Below are positions 16,274 to 24,040 of a DNA stretch of 40,023 bases, in pieces (within the stretch, counting starts at the first letter, position 1; every line of letters begins with the position of its first letter). The notes under the pieces were generated by a model, which was not told the origin of the DNA, searched no databases, and saw only the letters and a list, made by a program, of their open reading frames with translations. The DNA is taken from NCBI GenBank assembly GCA_023663735.1, contig JAMPGV010000023.1, positions 1-40,023 on the forward strand, read 5' to 3'. Source of the stretch: Muribaculum sp. (GTDB lineage: Bacteria; Bacillota; Clostridia; Lachnospirales; Lachnospiraceae). Position numbers and translations under genes: made by a program.

Positions 16274-18187
16274 TCAGCCCAGTTCCTCCAGCTGTGCCAT
16301 CCACGCCGCAGCGCTGGCGTCCGAAGGCATCCGCAGATCCCCTCTGGGGGACACCGCCACGCTTCCCACTTTCGGCCCGTCCGGCAGACAAGAACGCTTA
16401 AACTGCTGGCTGAAAAATCTCCGGTAAAATGTCTTAAGCCATTTCAGGATCACCGCTTCCTCATACGCTCCCCGAAAAGCCGCTTTCGCCACACGATACA
16501 CTTTGGCAGGCTCGAATCCGCAACGCAGCATATAATACAGGAAAAAGTCATGCAGCTCATAGGGTCCCACCAGATCTTCCGTCCTCTGCGAAATATTCCC
16601 CTCCACAGGCGGCAGCAGTTCCGGGCTGACCGGCGTCTCCAGCACATCCGACAAAATTTCCGTCAGTTCCGCATTGCCGCAATTATCCGCATAATACCGC
16701 ACCAGATGGCGCACCAGCGTCTTCGGCACACCCGCGTTCACACCGTACATGGACATATGATCCCCATTGTAAGTGGCCCAACCCAGCGCAAGCTCCGACA
16801 TATCTCCCGTCCCGATGACCAGCCCGTTTTCCCGGTTGGCAATATCCATCAAAATCTGTGTGCGTTCTCTGGCCTGACCGTTCTCATAGGTGATATCATG
16901 ATTGTCCATATCCTGCCCGATATCTCGAAAATGCACTGTTACCGCCTCTTTGATGTCGATTTCCTCCAAAGACGCCCCCAGAATTTGGGAGAGTTTACAG
17001 GCATTTTCATAAGTTCTGTCCGTGGTTCCAAAACAAGGCATCGTCACCGCCCGGATGCCGCTTCTGTCCAGCCCCAGCATATCAAACGCACGCACCGTCA
17101 CAAGCAGCGCCAGAGTGGAATCCAACCCGCCGGAAATTCCGATTACCGCAGAGCGTAAACTCGTGTGTTCATACCGCTTTTTCAACCCGTATGCCTGAAT
17201 GGACAAAATCTCCTCGCAGCGCCGGTTTCTCTTCTCCTCGTCTGCCGGCACAAACGGCGTACAGCCAAATGTTCTCTCTAATACAGTCTCGCCTATGCAA
17301 AGCGCAAACGGCACCGTCACATACCGCGCCTGAGGCGTTTTGCCAAAAGTCCCCATCCTGCGCCGCTCTGCCAAAATACGATGGATATCCAGCTCTCCTG
17401 TCACGGTCTCCCCCACAAAACGCTTCGACTGCGCCAGAATCACACCGTTCTCCGCAATCAGATTATGCCCTCCGAAAACCAGATCCTGCGTAGACTCTCC
17501 CTCGCCCGCGGAAGTATAGACATACCCCGCCAACAGTCTGGCGCTGGCTGATTTCACCAAAAGCTCTCTGTATTCGTCCTTGCCCACCGTCTCGTTGGAC
17601 GCAGAGAGATTGACGATCACAGTCGCCCCCATCAGCGCATGACTGGTGGAGGGCGGATTTGCCACCCACAAATCCTCACAGATCTCACAGCCCACCGCCA
17701 GCCCGCTCATATTCGTACAACGAAACAGCACATTCGATCCAAAGGGAATCTCCTCCCCCTCAAACACATAGGCTGCCGCTTCCGCATTCCCTTCGGCAAA
17801 GTGTCTTCCCTCATAAAATTCCGCATACATCGGCACATTCACCTTGGGTACCATTCCGATGACTTTTCCGTCCCGGACAGCCGCCGCCACATTGTAAAGT
17901 TTCCCTTCCCGCTCTATCGGAAGCCCCACAAAAACCAGCGCATCTTCTCCCGCCGTCGCCTCTGCCACGACGGACAAAGCCCTCTTTGCCTCCTCCAGCA
18001 GCAATTCCTGCAAAAACAGATCCCCGCAGGTATAGCCTGTCAGACAAAGTTCCGGAAAGACGATAATCTTCGCCCCTTTCTCATAAGCGGCCTTTAATTC
18101 CGCACAAACGGCCTGTGCATTGTACGCCGGATCCGCCACTTTGATTTTGGGTGTGACCGCCGCCACCTTAAGAAAACCGTGATTCAT
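16274..18187 (-). CDS. nadE: Glutamine-dependent NAD+ synthetase
   Basis: 637-aa two-domain enzyme making NAD+ from deamido-NAD+, ATP and glutamine. The N-terminal nitrilase-like glutaminase shows its triad: Glu in VFPELCLTGYTCGD, Lys in VPKVNVPMYAEFYEGRHF, and Cys in VGCEICEDLW. The C-terminal synthetase has the PP-loop SGGLDSTLAL, then MPCFGTTDRTYENA, MDNHDITYENGQARERTQ and GTGDMSELALGWATYNGDHM. Length fits the bacterial type of about 640 aa. The start chosen is ATG 18187 (MNHGFLKVAAVTP), the family-typical beginning; an ATG four codons earlier is possible, with AAAGG close upstream. It follows hslO across 180 bp of tandem repeat, so it may depend on read-through from hslO or a weak promoter inside the spacer. 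Confidence 0.96.
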   Translation of the reverse strand: MNHGFLKVAAVTPKIKVADPAYNAQAVCAELKAAYEKGAKIIVFPELCLTGYTCGDLFLQELLLEEAKRALSVVAEATAGEDALVFVGLPIEREGKLYNVAAAVRDGKVIGMVPKVNVPMYAEFYEGRHFAEGNAEAAAYVFEGEEIPFGSNVLFRCTNMSGLAVGCEICEDLWVANPPSTSHALMGATVIVNLSASNETVGKDEYRELLVKSASARLLAGYVYTSAGEGESTQDLVFGGHNLIAENGVILAQSKRFVGETVTGELDIHRILAERRRMGTFGKTPQARYVTVPFALCIGETVLERTFGCTPFVPADEEKRNRRCEEILSIQAYGLKKRYEHTSLRSAVIGISGGLDSTLALLVTVRAFDMLGLDRSGIRAVTMPCFGTTDRTYENACKLSQILGASLEEIDIKEAVTVHFRDIGQDMDNHDITYENGQARERTQILMDIANRENGLVIGTGDMSELALGWATYNGDHMSMYGVNAGVPKTLVRHLVRYYADNCGNAELTEILSDVLETPVSPELLPPVEGNISQRTEDLVGPYELHDFFLYYMLRCGFEPAKVYRVAKAAFRGAYEEAVILKWLKTFYRRFFSQQFKRSCLPDGPKVGSVAVSPRGDLRMPSDASAAAWMAQLEELG

Positions 18188-18237
18188 ACCGACCACCATA
18201 CCTTTCCGATCATTTTGAAATTATGGAACTGCAAAAT

Positions 18238-18356
18238 TTCAAGACTCCCGATTCTGAGATTTCCGATCTCAAGATTCTCGATTCAAGATTTCCGATCTCA
18301 AGATTCCCGATTTCAAGATTTCCGATTTCAAGATTTCCGATTTCAAGATTTCCGAT
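18238..18356. repeat. 15-bp tandem repeat array between hslO and nadE
   Basis: Eight head-to-tail units, seven of 15 bp and one of 14 bp (18283-18296). The consensus is TTCAAGATTTCCGAT. The three units nearest hslO (18312-18356) are identical and a partial ninth follows; units towards nadE are progressively diverged. On the transcript strand the unit reads ATCGGAAATCTTGAA. The array begins about 5 bases after the hslO stop codon. It is too short-period and spacer-free to be CRISPR. Confidence 0.9.
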
Positions 18357-18367
18357 TTCAAGTTCCA

Positions 18368-19246
18368 TCACCGGGAACGTCCGTACAGTTCCTGCAATTC
18401 CTCTACGGAGAAAACATAATTGCGGTTACAGAAGTGACAGTTGACCTCGATCTCCCTGCCCTCGTCGATCATCTCCTGCAACTCTTTCCTGCCAATGCTG
18501 ATCAACGCTTTTTCTACGCGTCTCTTGTCACAGTTACAGGCAAACCTACAGGGAAGCGTGTCCGTCATCTCGGGACGCAGTCCCTCCAGCACCAATTCCA
18601 GCATCCGTTCGGGTGAGTCTCCCGCGTCCAGCATCGTCGTCACTGGCGCAATCTTCTGTAGGTTTTCCTCCAAACGGACAATGACGGATTCTTCCGCAAA
18701 GGGCATTAACTGTACGATAAAGCCGCCCGCCTGACGCACCGTGTTCGACCGCTCCATGAGAACCCCCAGACCCACGCAGGAAGGCACCTGTTCCGAAGCG
18801 GCAAAATAATAAGTCAGATCTTCCGCGATCTCTCCCGTCTGCAATTCAGTCTGCCCCACATAGGGTTCCTTTAATCCCATATCCTTGATAACGCTCAGAT
18901 AGCCCCGTCCGACGGCTCCGCCCACATCCAGCTTTCCCTGTGCATTAGCCGGTAGAATCACATCCGGCACATTGGCGTATCCTTTTACGTTTCCCTTGGC
19001 GTCCGCCGTGACCGTCAGGCCGTTCACCGGCCCGTCTCCCTTGATCTGCAATGTCAGGATATCCTGTTCGCCCTTTAACATACTGCCCATCATCACGCCG
19101 GCGCTGAGCAGCCTCCCCAGCCCCGCTGTCACCACCGGACTGGTATTATGTGCTTTTCTTGCCTCTTCTACCAGTTCTCTCGTTGTACAGGCAAACGCAC
19201 GGATCTGTGCGTCGGCCGCCGTAGCCCGCACGATATAATCACTCAT
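18368..19246 (-). CDS. hslO: Redox-regulated chaperone Hsp33
   Basis: 292-aa cytoplasmic holdase switched on by oxidative unfolding. The zinc site of the redox switch is visible as Cys237 and Cys239 (FACNCDKRR) and Cys270 and Cys273 (NCHFCN), the CxC/CxxC pattern of Hsp33. The core domain has SAGVMMGSMLKGEQDILTLQ, GDGPVNGLTV and GNVKGYANVP as in the family, and SEQVPSCVGLGVLM follows. Length is standard (about 290). The ATG at 19246 has an AGGAGCGAGGG ribosome site. Upstream lies the methyltransferase gene (106 bp away, with a small repeat), downstream a 15-bp tandem array and nadE. All are on one strand and may form one transcription unit. Confidence 0.96.
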   Translation of the reverse strand: MSDYIVRATAADAQIRAFACTTRELVEEARKAHNTSPVVTAGLGRLLSAGVMMGSMLKGEQDILTLQIKGDGPVNGLTVTADAKGNVKGYANVPDVILPANAQGKLDVGGAVGRGYLSVIKDMGLKEPYVGQTELQTGEIAEDLTYYFAASEQVPSCVGLGVLMERSNTVRQAGGFIVQLMPFAEESVIVRLEENLQKIAPVTTMLDAGDSPERMLELVLEGLRPEMTDTLPCRFACNCDKRRVEKALISIGRKELQEMIDEGREIEVNCHFCNRNYVFSVEELQELYGRSR

Positions 19247-19334
19247 GTCCCTCGCTCCTGTCTTCCGCTATCCGTTCCTGCCGGATCGCTTCTCTGCTTT
19301 ACCTGTCGGTTATCTATTATTTTATCTATTTTAC

Positions 19335-19365
19335 CTTGGCTTTATCTTGGCTTTATCTTGGTTTT
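19335..19365. repeat. 11-bp tandem repeat across the methyltransferase stop codon
   Basis: CTTGGCTTTAT twice in exact tandem (19335-19345, 19346-19356) plus a partial third copy (from 19357). The TAA stop of the methyltransferase (19355-19353) lies inside the second copy. On the transcript strand the unit is ATAAAGCCAAG. Confidence 0.7.
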
Positions 19366-20267
19366 CCCGCTGTCTTTCCACATTCTCCCGCCACAAAGCA
19401 GACTCTCTCGCTCACATCGCTCACCGCCCCGAGGGTATCCGCATCCAAAACCTCCACAATCCGCATCCCTGCCCGCTGTACAAGCCCCTTCATCTGCTCC
19501 ACGCGATATCCCCGCTGGATATGAGTCTCCGTAAACCGCCTAAACAGCTCCCCGTCCTCCTGCACAAACACAGTCAGGTCATACTCGTTCAGGCACCGTT
19601 CCCCGTCATAGCTGTTTTCCCAGATAAAACTACAGTCCTCGCGGTTCTCCGCAATGACCGTATCGCCGATGATTTCCCGATACTTATAATCCGTATTAAA
19701 GTCAAAAATAAACACTCCGCCCGGATACAAGTAGGTGTTGACCAGCCGGAAAACCTGCAAAAGCTCTTCTTCCTCCAAAATATAATTGAGGGAATCACAT
19801 ACGCTGACCACGGTTCCCACCGTGCTGTAGAGTTCCAGTTCGCGCATATCCTGCAAAAGATAAAGAATCTCCGACCCGCTCTCCACCCGCTTTTCCATCG
19901 CAACATTCAGCATGGAGGGCGCATTGTCCACGCCGATCATATCATAGCCCTTTTGATATAAAAGTTCTGTCAGCGTCCCTGTCCCACAGCCCAAATCCAC
20001 CACCAGATCGCGTTCTGAAGCCAGCGCATCCCGCTCGCCCTCCGCCGTGTCCGTGGAAGTATCCCGCTCAACAGTCTCGGGAACCGGAACTTCCCGCACA
20101 GGAGCCGCTCCCACAAATGCGCCTCCCATAAAAGCTTCTCCGCGCACAGGCTGGGACACGCCATATTTTTCAATCAACGCCGCCACGGTGCCGCACCAGC
20201 GCTCATAAGGCACATTGTCCATCAGTTCATCGTATATTCCGGCAAAATCCGAATACGTCTCTGCCAT
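19353..20267 (-). CDS. Class I SAM-dependent methyltransferase with acidic insertion
   Basis: 304 aa. The N-terminus YSDFAGIYDELMDNVPYERW is typical of a Firmicute methyltransferase family of about 250 aa. SAM motif I is LVVDLGCGTGTLTELL (about residues 88-103), followed by GVDNAPSML (motif II), LLQDMREL and VVSVCDSLNYIL. Substrate is unknown. Unusual: between the N-terminal helix and motif I, where relatives go directly into the Rossmann fold, residues about 40-87 form an insertion rich in Ala/Gly/Val/Pro then Glu/Asp/Thr (GEAFMGGAFVGAAPVREV, then VERDTSTDTAEGERDALASE). The ATG at 20267 follows GGAGAAG by 6 bases. It lies 15 bp after the small exporter gene and upstream of hslO. Confidence 0.88.
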   Translation of the reverse strand: MAETYSDFAGIYDELMDNVPYERWCGTVAALIEKYGVSQPVRGEAFMGGAFVGAAPVREVPVPETVERDTSTDTAEGERDALASERDLVVDLGCGTGTLTELLYQKGYDMIGVDNAPSMLNVAMEKRVESGSEILYLLQDMRELELYSTVGTVVSVCDSLNYILEEEELLQVFRLVNTYLYPGGVFIFDFNTDYKYREIIGDTVIAENREDCSFIWENSYDGERCLNEYDLTVFVQEDGELFRRFTETHIQRGYRVEQMKGLVQRAGMRIVEVLDADTLGAVSDVSERVCFVAGECGKTAGKPR

Positions 20268-20282
20268 CTTGTCTTCTCCGCC

Positions 20283-20759
20283 TCAAAATACCGCTCCCAG
20301 CGCTCCGAATACCCCGGCGCTGAGCAGCCCCATAATCACGCCTGCCAGAATCACCCCGAGAAGTACCGCCGTCACGCTGGATTTGAAATCCATATCCAGA
20401 AGACTTGCGGCAAGCGTTCCCGTCCACGCTCCCGTTCCGGGAAGCGGAATCCCCACAAACAAAAGCAATGCCACAAACAGTCCCCTGCCCGCTTTCTCCT
20501 GCAATTTTGCACCACCCTTATGCCCTTTCTCCAGACAAAATGTGAAAAACTTCCCAATTACAGGCTTATCCGCCCCCCATTCCAGAACTTTTCTGGCAAA
20601 GAGAAAGATAACGGGGACAGGAACCATGTTCCCCAAGATGCAGATGATATAGCTGGGCAAGAGGGGCAGTCCGAAGCCCACCGCATAGGGAATTGCACCT
20701 CGCAGCTCAATCAGGGGTACCATAGAAATCAAAAAGATAATCAGATAATTTTTCAACAT
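20283..20759 (-). CDS. Small multi-drug export family membrane protein (COG2426)
   Basis: 158-aa integral membrane protein with about four to five helices. Family signatures are SMVPLIELRGAIPYAVGFGLP near the start, ILGNMVPVPVIFLFARKVLEW, and the re-entrant-like GIPLPGTGAWTGTLAASLLDM near residues 103-122. The paired P-x-x-E-x-R-G-A-I-P and G-x-P-x-P-G-T-G-A-W-T-G segments resemble the DedA-like inverted-repeat fold. The name multi-drug export is historical and the substrate unproven. The ATG at 20759 has GGAG 7-8 bases upstream. It sits between hisC and the methyltransferase on the same strand. Confidence 0.88.
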   Translation of the reverse strand: MLKNYLIIFLISMVPLIELRGAIPYAVGFGLPLLPSYIICILGNMVPVPVIFLFARKVLEWGADKPVIGKFFTFCLEKGHKGGAKLQEKAGRGLFVALLLFVGIPLPGTGAWTGTLAASLLDMDFKSSVTAVLLGVILAGVIMGLLSAGVFGALGAVF

Positions 20760-20790
20760 ATGCTTGCTCCATTCTCACTCTTTTTCTTGA

Positions 20791-20878
20791 TTCTTTTCCG
20801 AACCTTTCTCCAAACTCTTTTCCGAACTTATTTGCCGACCCGTTTAATTCCTTATTCCATCTCCACTTTTATCTCCAC
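20791..20878. repeat. Two short tandem arrays downstream of hisC
   Basis: Array 1 (20791-20839) has four degenerate 12-13 bp copies of TTCTTTTCCGAAC type. Array 2 (20855-20878) is TTCCATCTCCAC followed by TTTTATCTCCAC, and spans the hisC stop codon (20871-20869). Transcript-sense units are purine-rich (GTTCGGAAAAGA; GTGGAGATAAAA). Confidence 0.6.
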
Positions 20879-21951
20879 GCGCTTCCTTCTTTTTCCATTC
20901 CTTTTTCCCATTTCTTGAGAAATGCCACAAGCGCATCCATCTCCTCATCCGTCCCGATCGTGATTCGCAGATAATCGGCAATTCTCGGCTTATTCCAATG
21001 GCGCACATAAATATCGTTCTCCCGAAGGGCTTTGAACAGTTGTTCTCCGGGAATTTTCTCATGTTTTGCAAAAATGAAATTGGCTTGAGAATCCGGAAAA
21101 CGGAATCCAAGGCTCCGCAGTTCCTCTTTCATGCGCTCTCTGGTTCGTATGATTTTCGCCGTGGTCGCCTTAAAATAGGCGTCGTCCCGCACCGCCTCCA
21201 CTCCAAGCATCTGGGACGGATAATTCATTGTATAGGAATTAAAAGAAAATTTCACATCGTTCAAATACCGGATCAGTTTCTCGCTGCCAATGGCAAAACC
21301 GATGCGCATACCGGCCATCGCTCTGGATTTAGAGAAAGTCTGCACCACCAGCAGGTTCTCATACTTTCCCAGAAGCGCAAGCGCGCTGTCTCCGCCAAAG
21401 TCCACATAGGCCTCATCCACGATCACGACCACGTCCCGGTTCTCTTTCAGGATCTCCTCCACCGTGTCAAGACTCTCCCCTACCCCCGTCGGCGCGTTGG
21501 GATTCGGAAAGATCACTCCTCCGTTGGGTCTGCCGTAATCCTGTGGACGAATGTGCCAATTCTCGTCCAAGGCACAGGTCTCATAGGGAATCCGAAAAAG
21601 CTCCGCCCACACGTCATAAAACGAATAGGTTACATCCGGAAACAGAATGGGCTTCCCGCCATTAAAAAATGTTAGGAAAGCCATGGCCAGCACATCGTCC
21701 GAACCCACTCCCACAAACACCTGCCCCGGCTTTACTTTATAGTATTGTGCCAATTCCTCCACCAAAAGATCCGCATTGGAATTGGGATAGAGCCTTAAGC
21801 GGCCGCAGTTTAATTCCGCCGCCGCACGTGCCACACCCGGCGCGGGAGGATACGGGCATTCATTGGTGTTTAATTTAATCATTTTCGGCTTGTTCGGTTG
21901 TTCTCCGGCCACATAAGGCACTACTTTCCGCACGTTTTCTTCCCAGCTCAT
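20869..21951 (-). CDS. hisC: Histidinol-phosphate aminotransferase family enzyme
   Basis: 360-aa class I/II PLP aminotransferase, in histidine synthesis converting imidazole acetol phosphate to histidinol phosphate. Features: IKLNTNECPYPPAP near residue 25, LRLYPNSNADLL, VGVGSDDVLAMAF, FPNPNAPTG, IVDEAYVDFGG, the PLP lysine about residue 208 in TFSKSRAMAGMRIGFAIG, and the C-terminal VRHWNKPRIADYLRITIGT. Length is normal. The ATG at 21951 has AAGGAG 7 bases upstream, and a recognisable promoter lies at 21993-22021. No other his genes are nearby, so it is a stand-alone copy; closely related enzymes can act on other amino acids, and substrate is inferred from family only. Its 3' end overlaps a short tandem duplication. 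Confidence 0.92.
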   Translation of the reverse strand: MSWEENVRKVVPYVAGEQPNKPKMIKLNTNECPYPPAPGVARAAAELNCGRLRLYPNSNADLLVEELAQYYKVKPGQVFVGVGSDDVLAMAFLTFFNGGKPILFPDVTYSFYDVWAELFRIPYETCALDENWHIRPQDYGRPNGGVIFPNPNAPTGVGESLDTVEEILKENRDVVVIVDEAYVDFGGDSALALLGKYENLLVVQTFSKSRAMAGMRIGFAIGSEKLIRYLNDVKFSFNSYTMNYPSQMLGVEAVRDDAYFKATTAKIIRTRERMKEELRSLGFRFPDSQANFIFAKHEKIPGEQLFKALRENDIYVRHWNKPRIADYLRITIGTDEEMDALVAFLKKWEKGMEKEGSAWR

Positions 21952-21992
21952 GATGTTCTCCTTCGTTTTGACTACAGCCTGTTTAAGTCATT

Positions 21993-22021
21993 ATTGTAGC
22001 ATACCACAGTTTATTCGTCCA
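21993..22021 (-). promoter_or_regulatory. hisC promoter
   Basis: On the minus strand TGGACG (22021-22016), a 17-base spacer, and TACAAT (21998-21993) preceded by TGC (extended -10). It lies about 40 bases upstream of the hisC ATG. Confidence 0.6.
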
Positions 22022-22027
22022 GTCATT

Positions 22028-22099
22028 GCCGCAGACATTTGCCGGATGTTTGCCGCAGATATTTACCAGACGTCCGCCGCAGATATTTACCGAACATTT
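22028..22099. repeat. 24-bp tandem repeat upstream of the hisC promoter
   Basis: Three copies starting GCCGCAGA(C/T)ATTTRCC at 22028, 22052 and 22076, plus a stray GCCGCAGAC at 22114. It occupies the spacer between the hisC promoter and the end of the glycosyltransferase gene. Confidence 0.7.
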
Positions 22100-22177
22100 T
22101 GCAAACCCATATCGCCGCAGACTTTTTACAGGTTTCTTATAACTATGCGATCTTGGCGTTTATTGCCGCGCTCCACT

Positions 22178-23233
22178 TTATGTCTGCGGGTTACAGCCGG
22201 TTTCGGAGCGGCGGTTGAACGCCTCCTGCCTGTACACCGCCGCCTGTTCGGGAAGTCCCATCGCCTCATAACAGGCAATCAGTCCTTCCAATGCGTCCTC
22301 GTTTCCCGTTCTCCGGGAGATCGCCGGAACAGACTCATACGCCGCATTATAATACCAGACGGCCGCCTCCTCATAATCTCTCTGCCCGGCATAAAAATTG
22401 CCCATCTCACAACAGATTTCCGAACAGCCCTCCCCGGCGATCAACTTCACGGCATATTTGAAAAACGCGGCGGTATCTCCGCGCAGTCTGGCCGCTCTGG
22501 CGGCCACGCAGCAGGCCTCCTCAAATTCCTCAGCCCCTCTGTCCACATCTTTCGCAGAGTCCGCAAAGAATGCTTCCGCCAGAAGAAAATCCTCGTCGCT
22601 TCCCGCCACAAAAAGTTCCCTCGCATACATTCCGTGCAGATGCGCCGACAGGCGCACGCCCCTTTGCACCTGCTGCCGGAAATTGGCCAAATCCCTCTCC
22701 GCATGACTGCGCTCGGGCAGATGCGTGATCACAATATCGCTGTCATAAACCACCGGATCCAGCCGCACAGACTCATGAATCGGCTCCGTCCACACAAACT
22801 CCCGCCGCCGTTTGAACAATTTCGGGCGGTATTCCTCGTCAAAATTATATACCGTCCCGAATTGAAGCTGATTGCTGTATTTCATCTGCACAATCTCAAT
22901 CTCCGGCAACAGATTGTCCTTCAACAGTCTGTAACGCCGCCTGTTCTCTTCGTCCAGCACCTCGTCGGCGTCCGCAGAATAAATATAATCCATATGCGCT
23001 TTGGAAAAAGCAAAATTGCGCGCCGCACTGAAATCATCCACCCACTCAAAATCATAGATCTGCTGCGTATACCGCGCCGCAATCTCCTTTGTCCGGTCTG
23101 TGGAACCCGTGTCCACGATGATGATCTCATCCATTAAATCGGCCACACTGTCCAGACATCTGGCCAGTACCTTTTCCTCATTCTTGACAATCATGCACAG
23201 CGAAATGCTGATCTTTGCGCCCTCTGCTCCCAT
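22178..23233 (-). CDS. Family 2 glycosyltransferase with C-terminal helical repeats
   Basis: 351 aa. The GT-A domain shows ISLCMIVKNEEKVLARCLDSV near the start, IIIVDTGSTDRT, and the metal-binding DAD motif in YIYSADADEVLDEEN. WTEPIHESVRL is typical of the SunS/WaaE-like subgroup, which transfers sugars to peptides or lipid-linked acceptors. The C-terminal 130 residues are helical and TPR-like (FEEACCVAARAARLRGDTAAFFKYA, DYEEAAVWYYNAAYES). The start ATG 23233 follows GGAGAGG by 5 bases. It lies 41 bases after the prepilin peptidase gene, so it may belong to the tail of the Tad operon and glycosylate a pilus or surface protein. That is a positional guess; it might equally belong to wall polymer synthesis. 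Confidence 0.88.
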   Translation of the reverse strand: MGAEGAKISISLCMIVKNEEKVLARCLDSVADLMDEIIIVDTGSTDRTKEIAARYTQQIYDFEWVDDFSAARNFAFSKAHMDYIYSADADEVLDEENRRRYRLLKDNLLPEIEIVQMKYSNQLQFGTVYNFDEEYRPKLFKRRREFVWTEPIHESVRLDPVVYDSDIVITHLPERSHAERDLANFRQQVQRGVRLSAHLHGMYARELFVAGSDEDFLLAEAFFADSAKDVDRGAEEFEEACCVAARAARLRGDTAAFFKYAVKLIAGEGCSEICCEMGNFYAGQRDYEEAAVWYYNAAYESVPAISRRTGNEDALEGLIACYEAMGLPEQAAVYRQEAFNRRSETGCNPQT

Positions 23234-23274
23234 TTGCCCTCTCCTTTTTACGCTGTATGCTTTTCCCGCCTTCC

Positions 23275-24000
23275 TTAAATGTACCATTTCCCGGCGTCAA
23301 AAGCAACCCAAAGCCAGAATGCCGCTGCGATATAAGGCACAAACGATACCGGATTCTTAAGCCGCCCGTTTCTTGCGATATTGCCGCTGCTAAACTGTAC
23401 CAATGTCATTCCCCCGAAGGCAACCGCCATGTGGATTACATATCCCGCAAAACCCTGCCCTTCCGCAGCCAGCATGATCGCACAGACACAAAAGGCATGG
23501 CAGTCCGCCCTGCCGTAAAAGCGCACAAAAAATACCTCCTGCAAAATAATAAATCCCATAAGTCCCGCAAATCTCATCACAAATATCATCACAAATCTCA
23601 TGGACGAAACAGAACTCCCAAGGCTGCACCCTGTAATCTCCCCGTCCGTCAAGACCTGCTTATGCCACTTTATCAAAAGCATCAGGGCGGACGTCGTCCC
23701 CGCCGCCCACCATACAAACCGATAGACCATCTGTTCCCACCAGTCCATGACGGAGGCTGCCAGAAGACAGCCTCCGAATACGCTCCAGAGGGTGATTCCG
23801 AAAAGCGAGCTTTCCCACAAGATTACGATACCGGCCGCATTCACCGCACATACCGACGCAAGGATTCCTTTCGCCGCCGCTGTCAGCCGCAGATTCCACT
23901 CCACATCCCGGCTTCCCACCCGGAACAGCCCCGCCATGGTTCCTGCCATCACTCCTGCTGCCACCCAGCCATAAACGATCATTTTTCCGGCCGCAGACAC
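23275..24000 (-). CDS. Prepilin peptidase-like membrane protein (A24 family, TadV/CpaA-like)
   Basis: 241 aa with about six to seven hydrophobic segments. A24 aspartyl prepilin peptidases use one Asp after a helix and a second in a GxGD-type motif. Candidates here are the Asp in LLAASVMDWWEQMVYRFVWW and the Asp in FYGRADCHAFCVCAIMLAAE, followed by a C-terminal NPVSFVPYIAAAFWLW, the position of the usual PFGPFLA segment. The GRAD form departs from GFGD, so the assignment is moderate on sequence alone. Its place at the end of a Tad operon, which otherwise lacks a peptidase, strengthens it. The start may be GTG 24000 or ATG 23982. It would cleave the Flp and pseudopilin leaders on the cytoplasmic side. 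Confidence 0.68.
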   Translation of the reverse strand: MSAAGKMIVYGWVAAGVMAGTMAGLFRVGSRDVEWNLRLTAAAKGILASVCAVNAAGIVILWESSLFGITLWSVFGGCLLAASVMDWWEQMVYRFVWWAAGTTSALMLLIKWHKQVLTDGEITGCSLGSSVSSMRFVMIFVMRFAGLMGFIILQEVFFVRFYGRADCHAFCVCAIMLAAEGQGFAGYVIHMAVAFGGMTLVQFSSGNIARNGRLKNPVSFVPYIAAAFWLWVAFDAGKWYI

Positions 24001-24040
24001 TTCTATTTTCCATCCCTCCTCGTATTCCTATTTTACACGA

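Noticed and set aside
18238-18356. Possible CRISPR array
   Set aside because: Units are 15 bp, directly abutting, with no unique spacers and no cas genes.
18179-18616. Plus-strand open frame reading through the 15-bp array (repeated DFRFQ)
   Set aside because: It has no ribosome site and runs antisense into hslO; the periodic peptide is a by-product of a 15-bp repeat.
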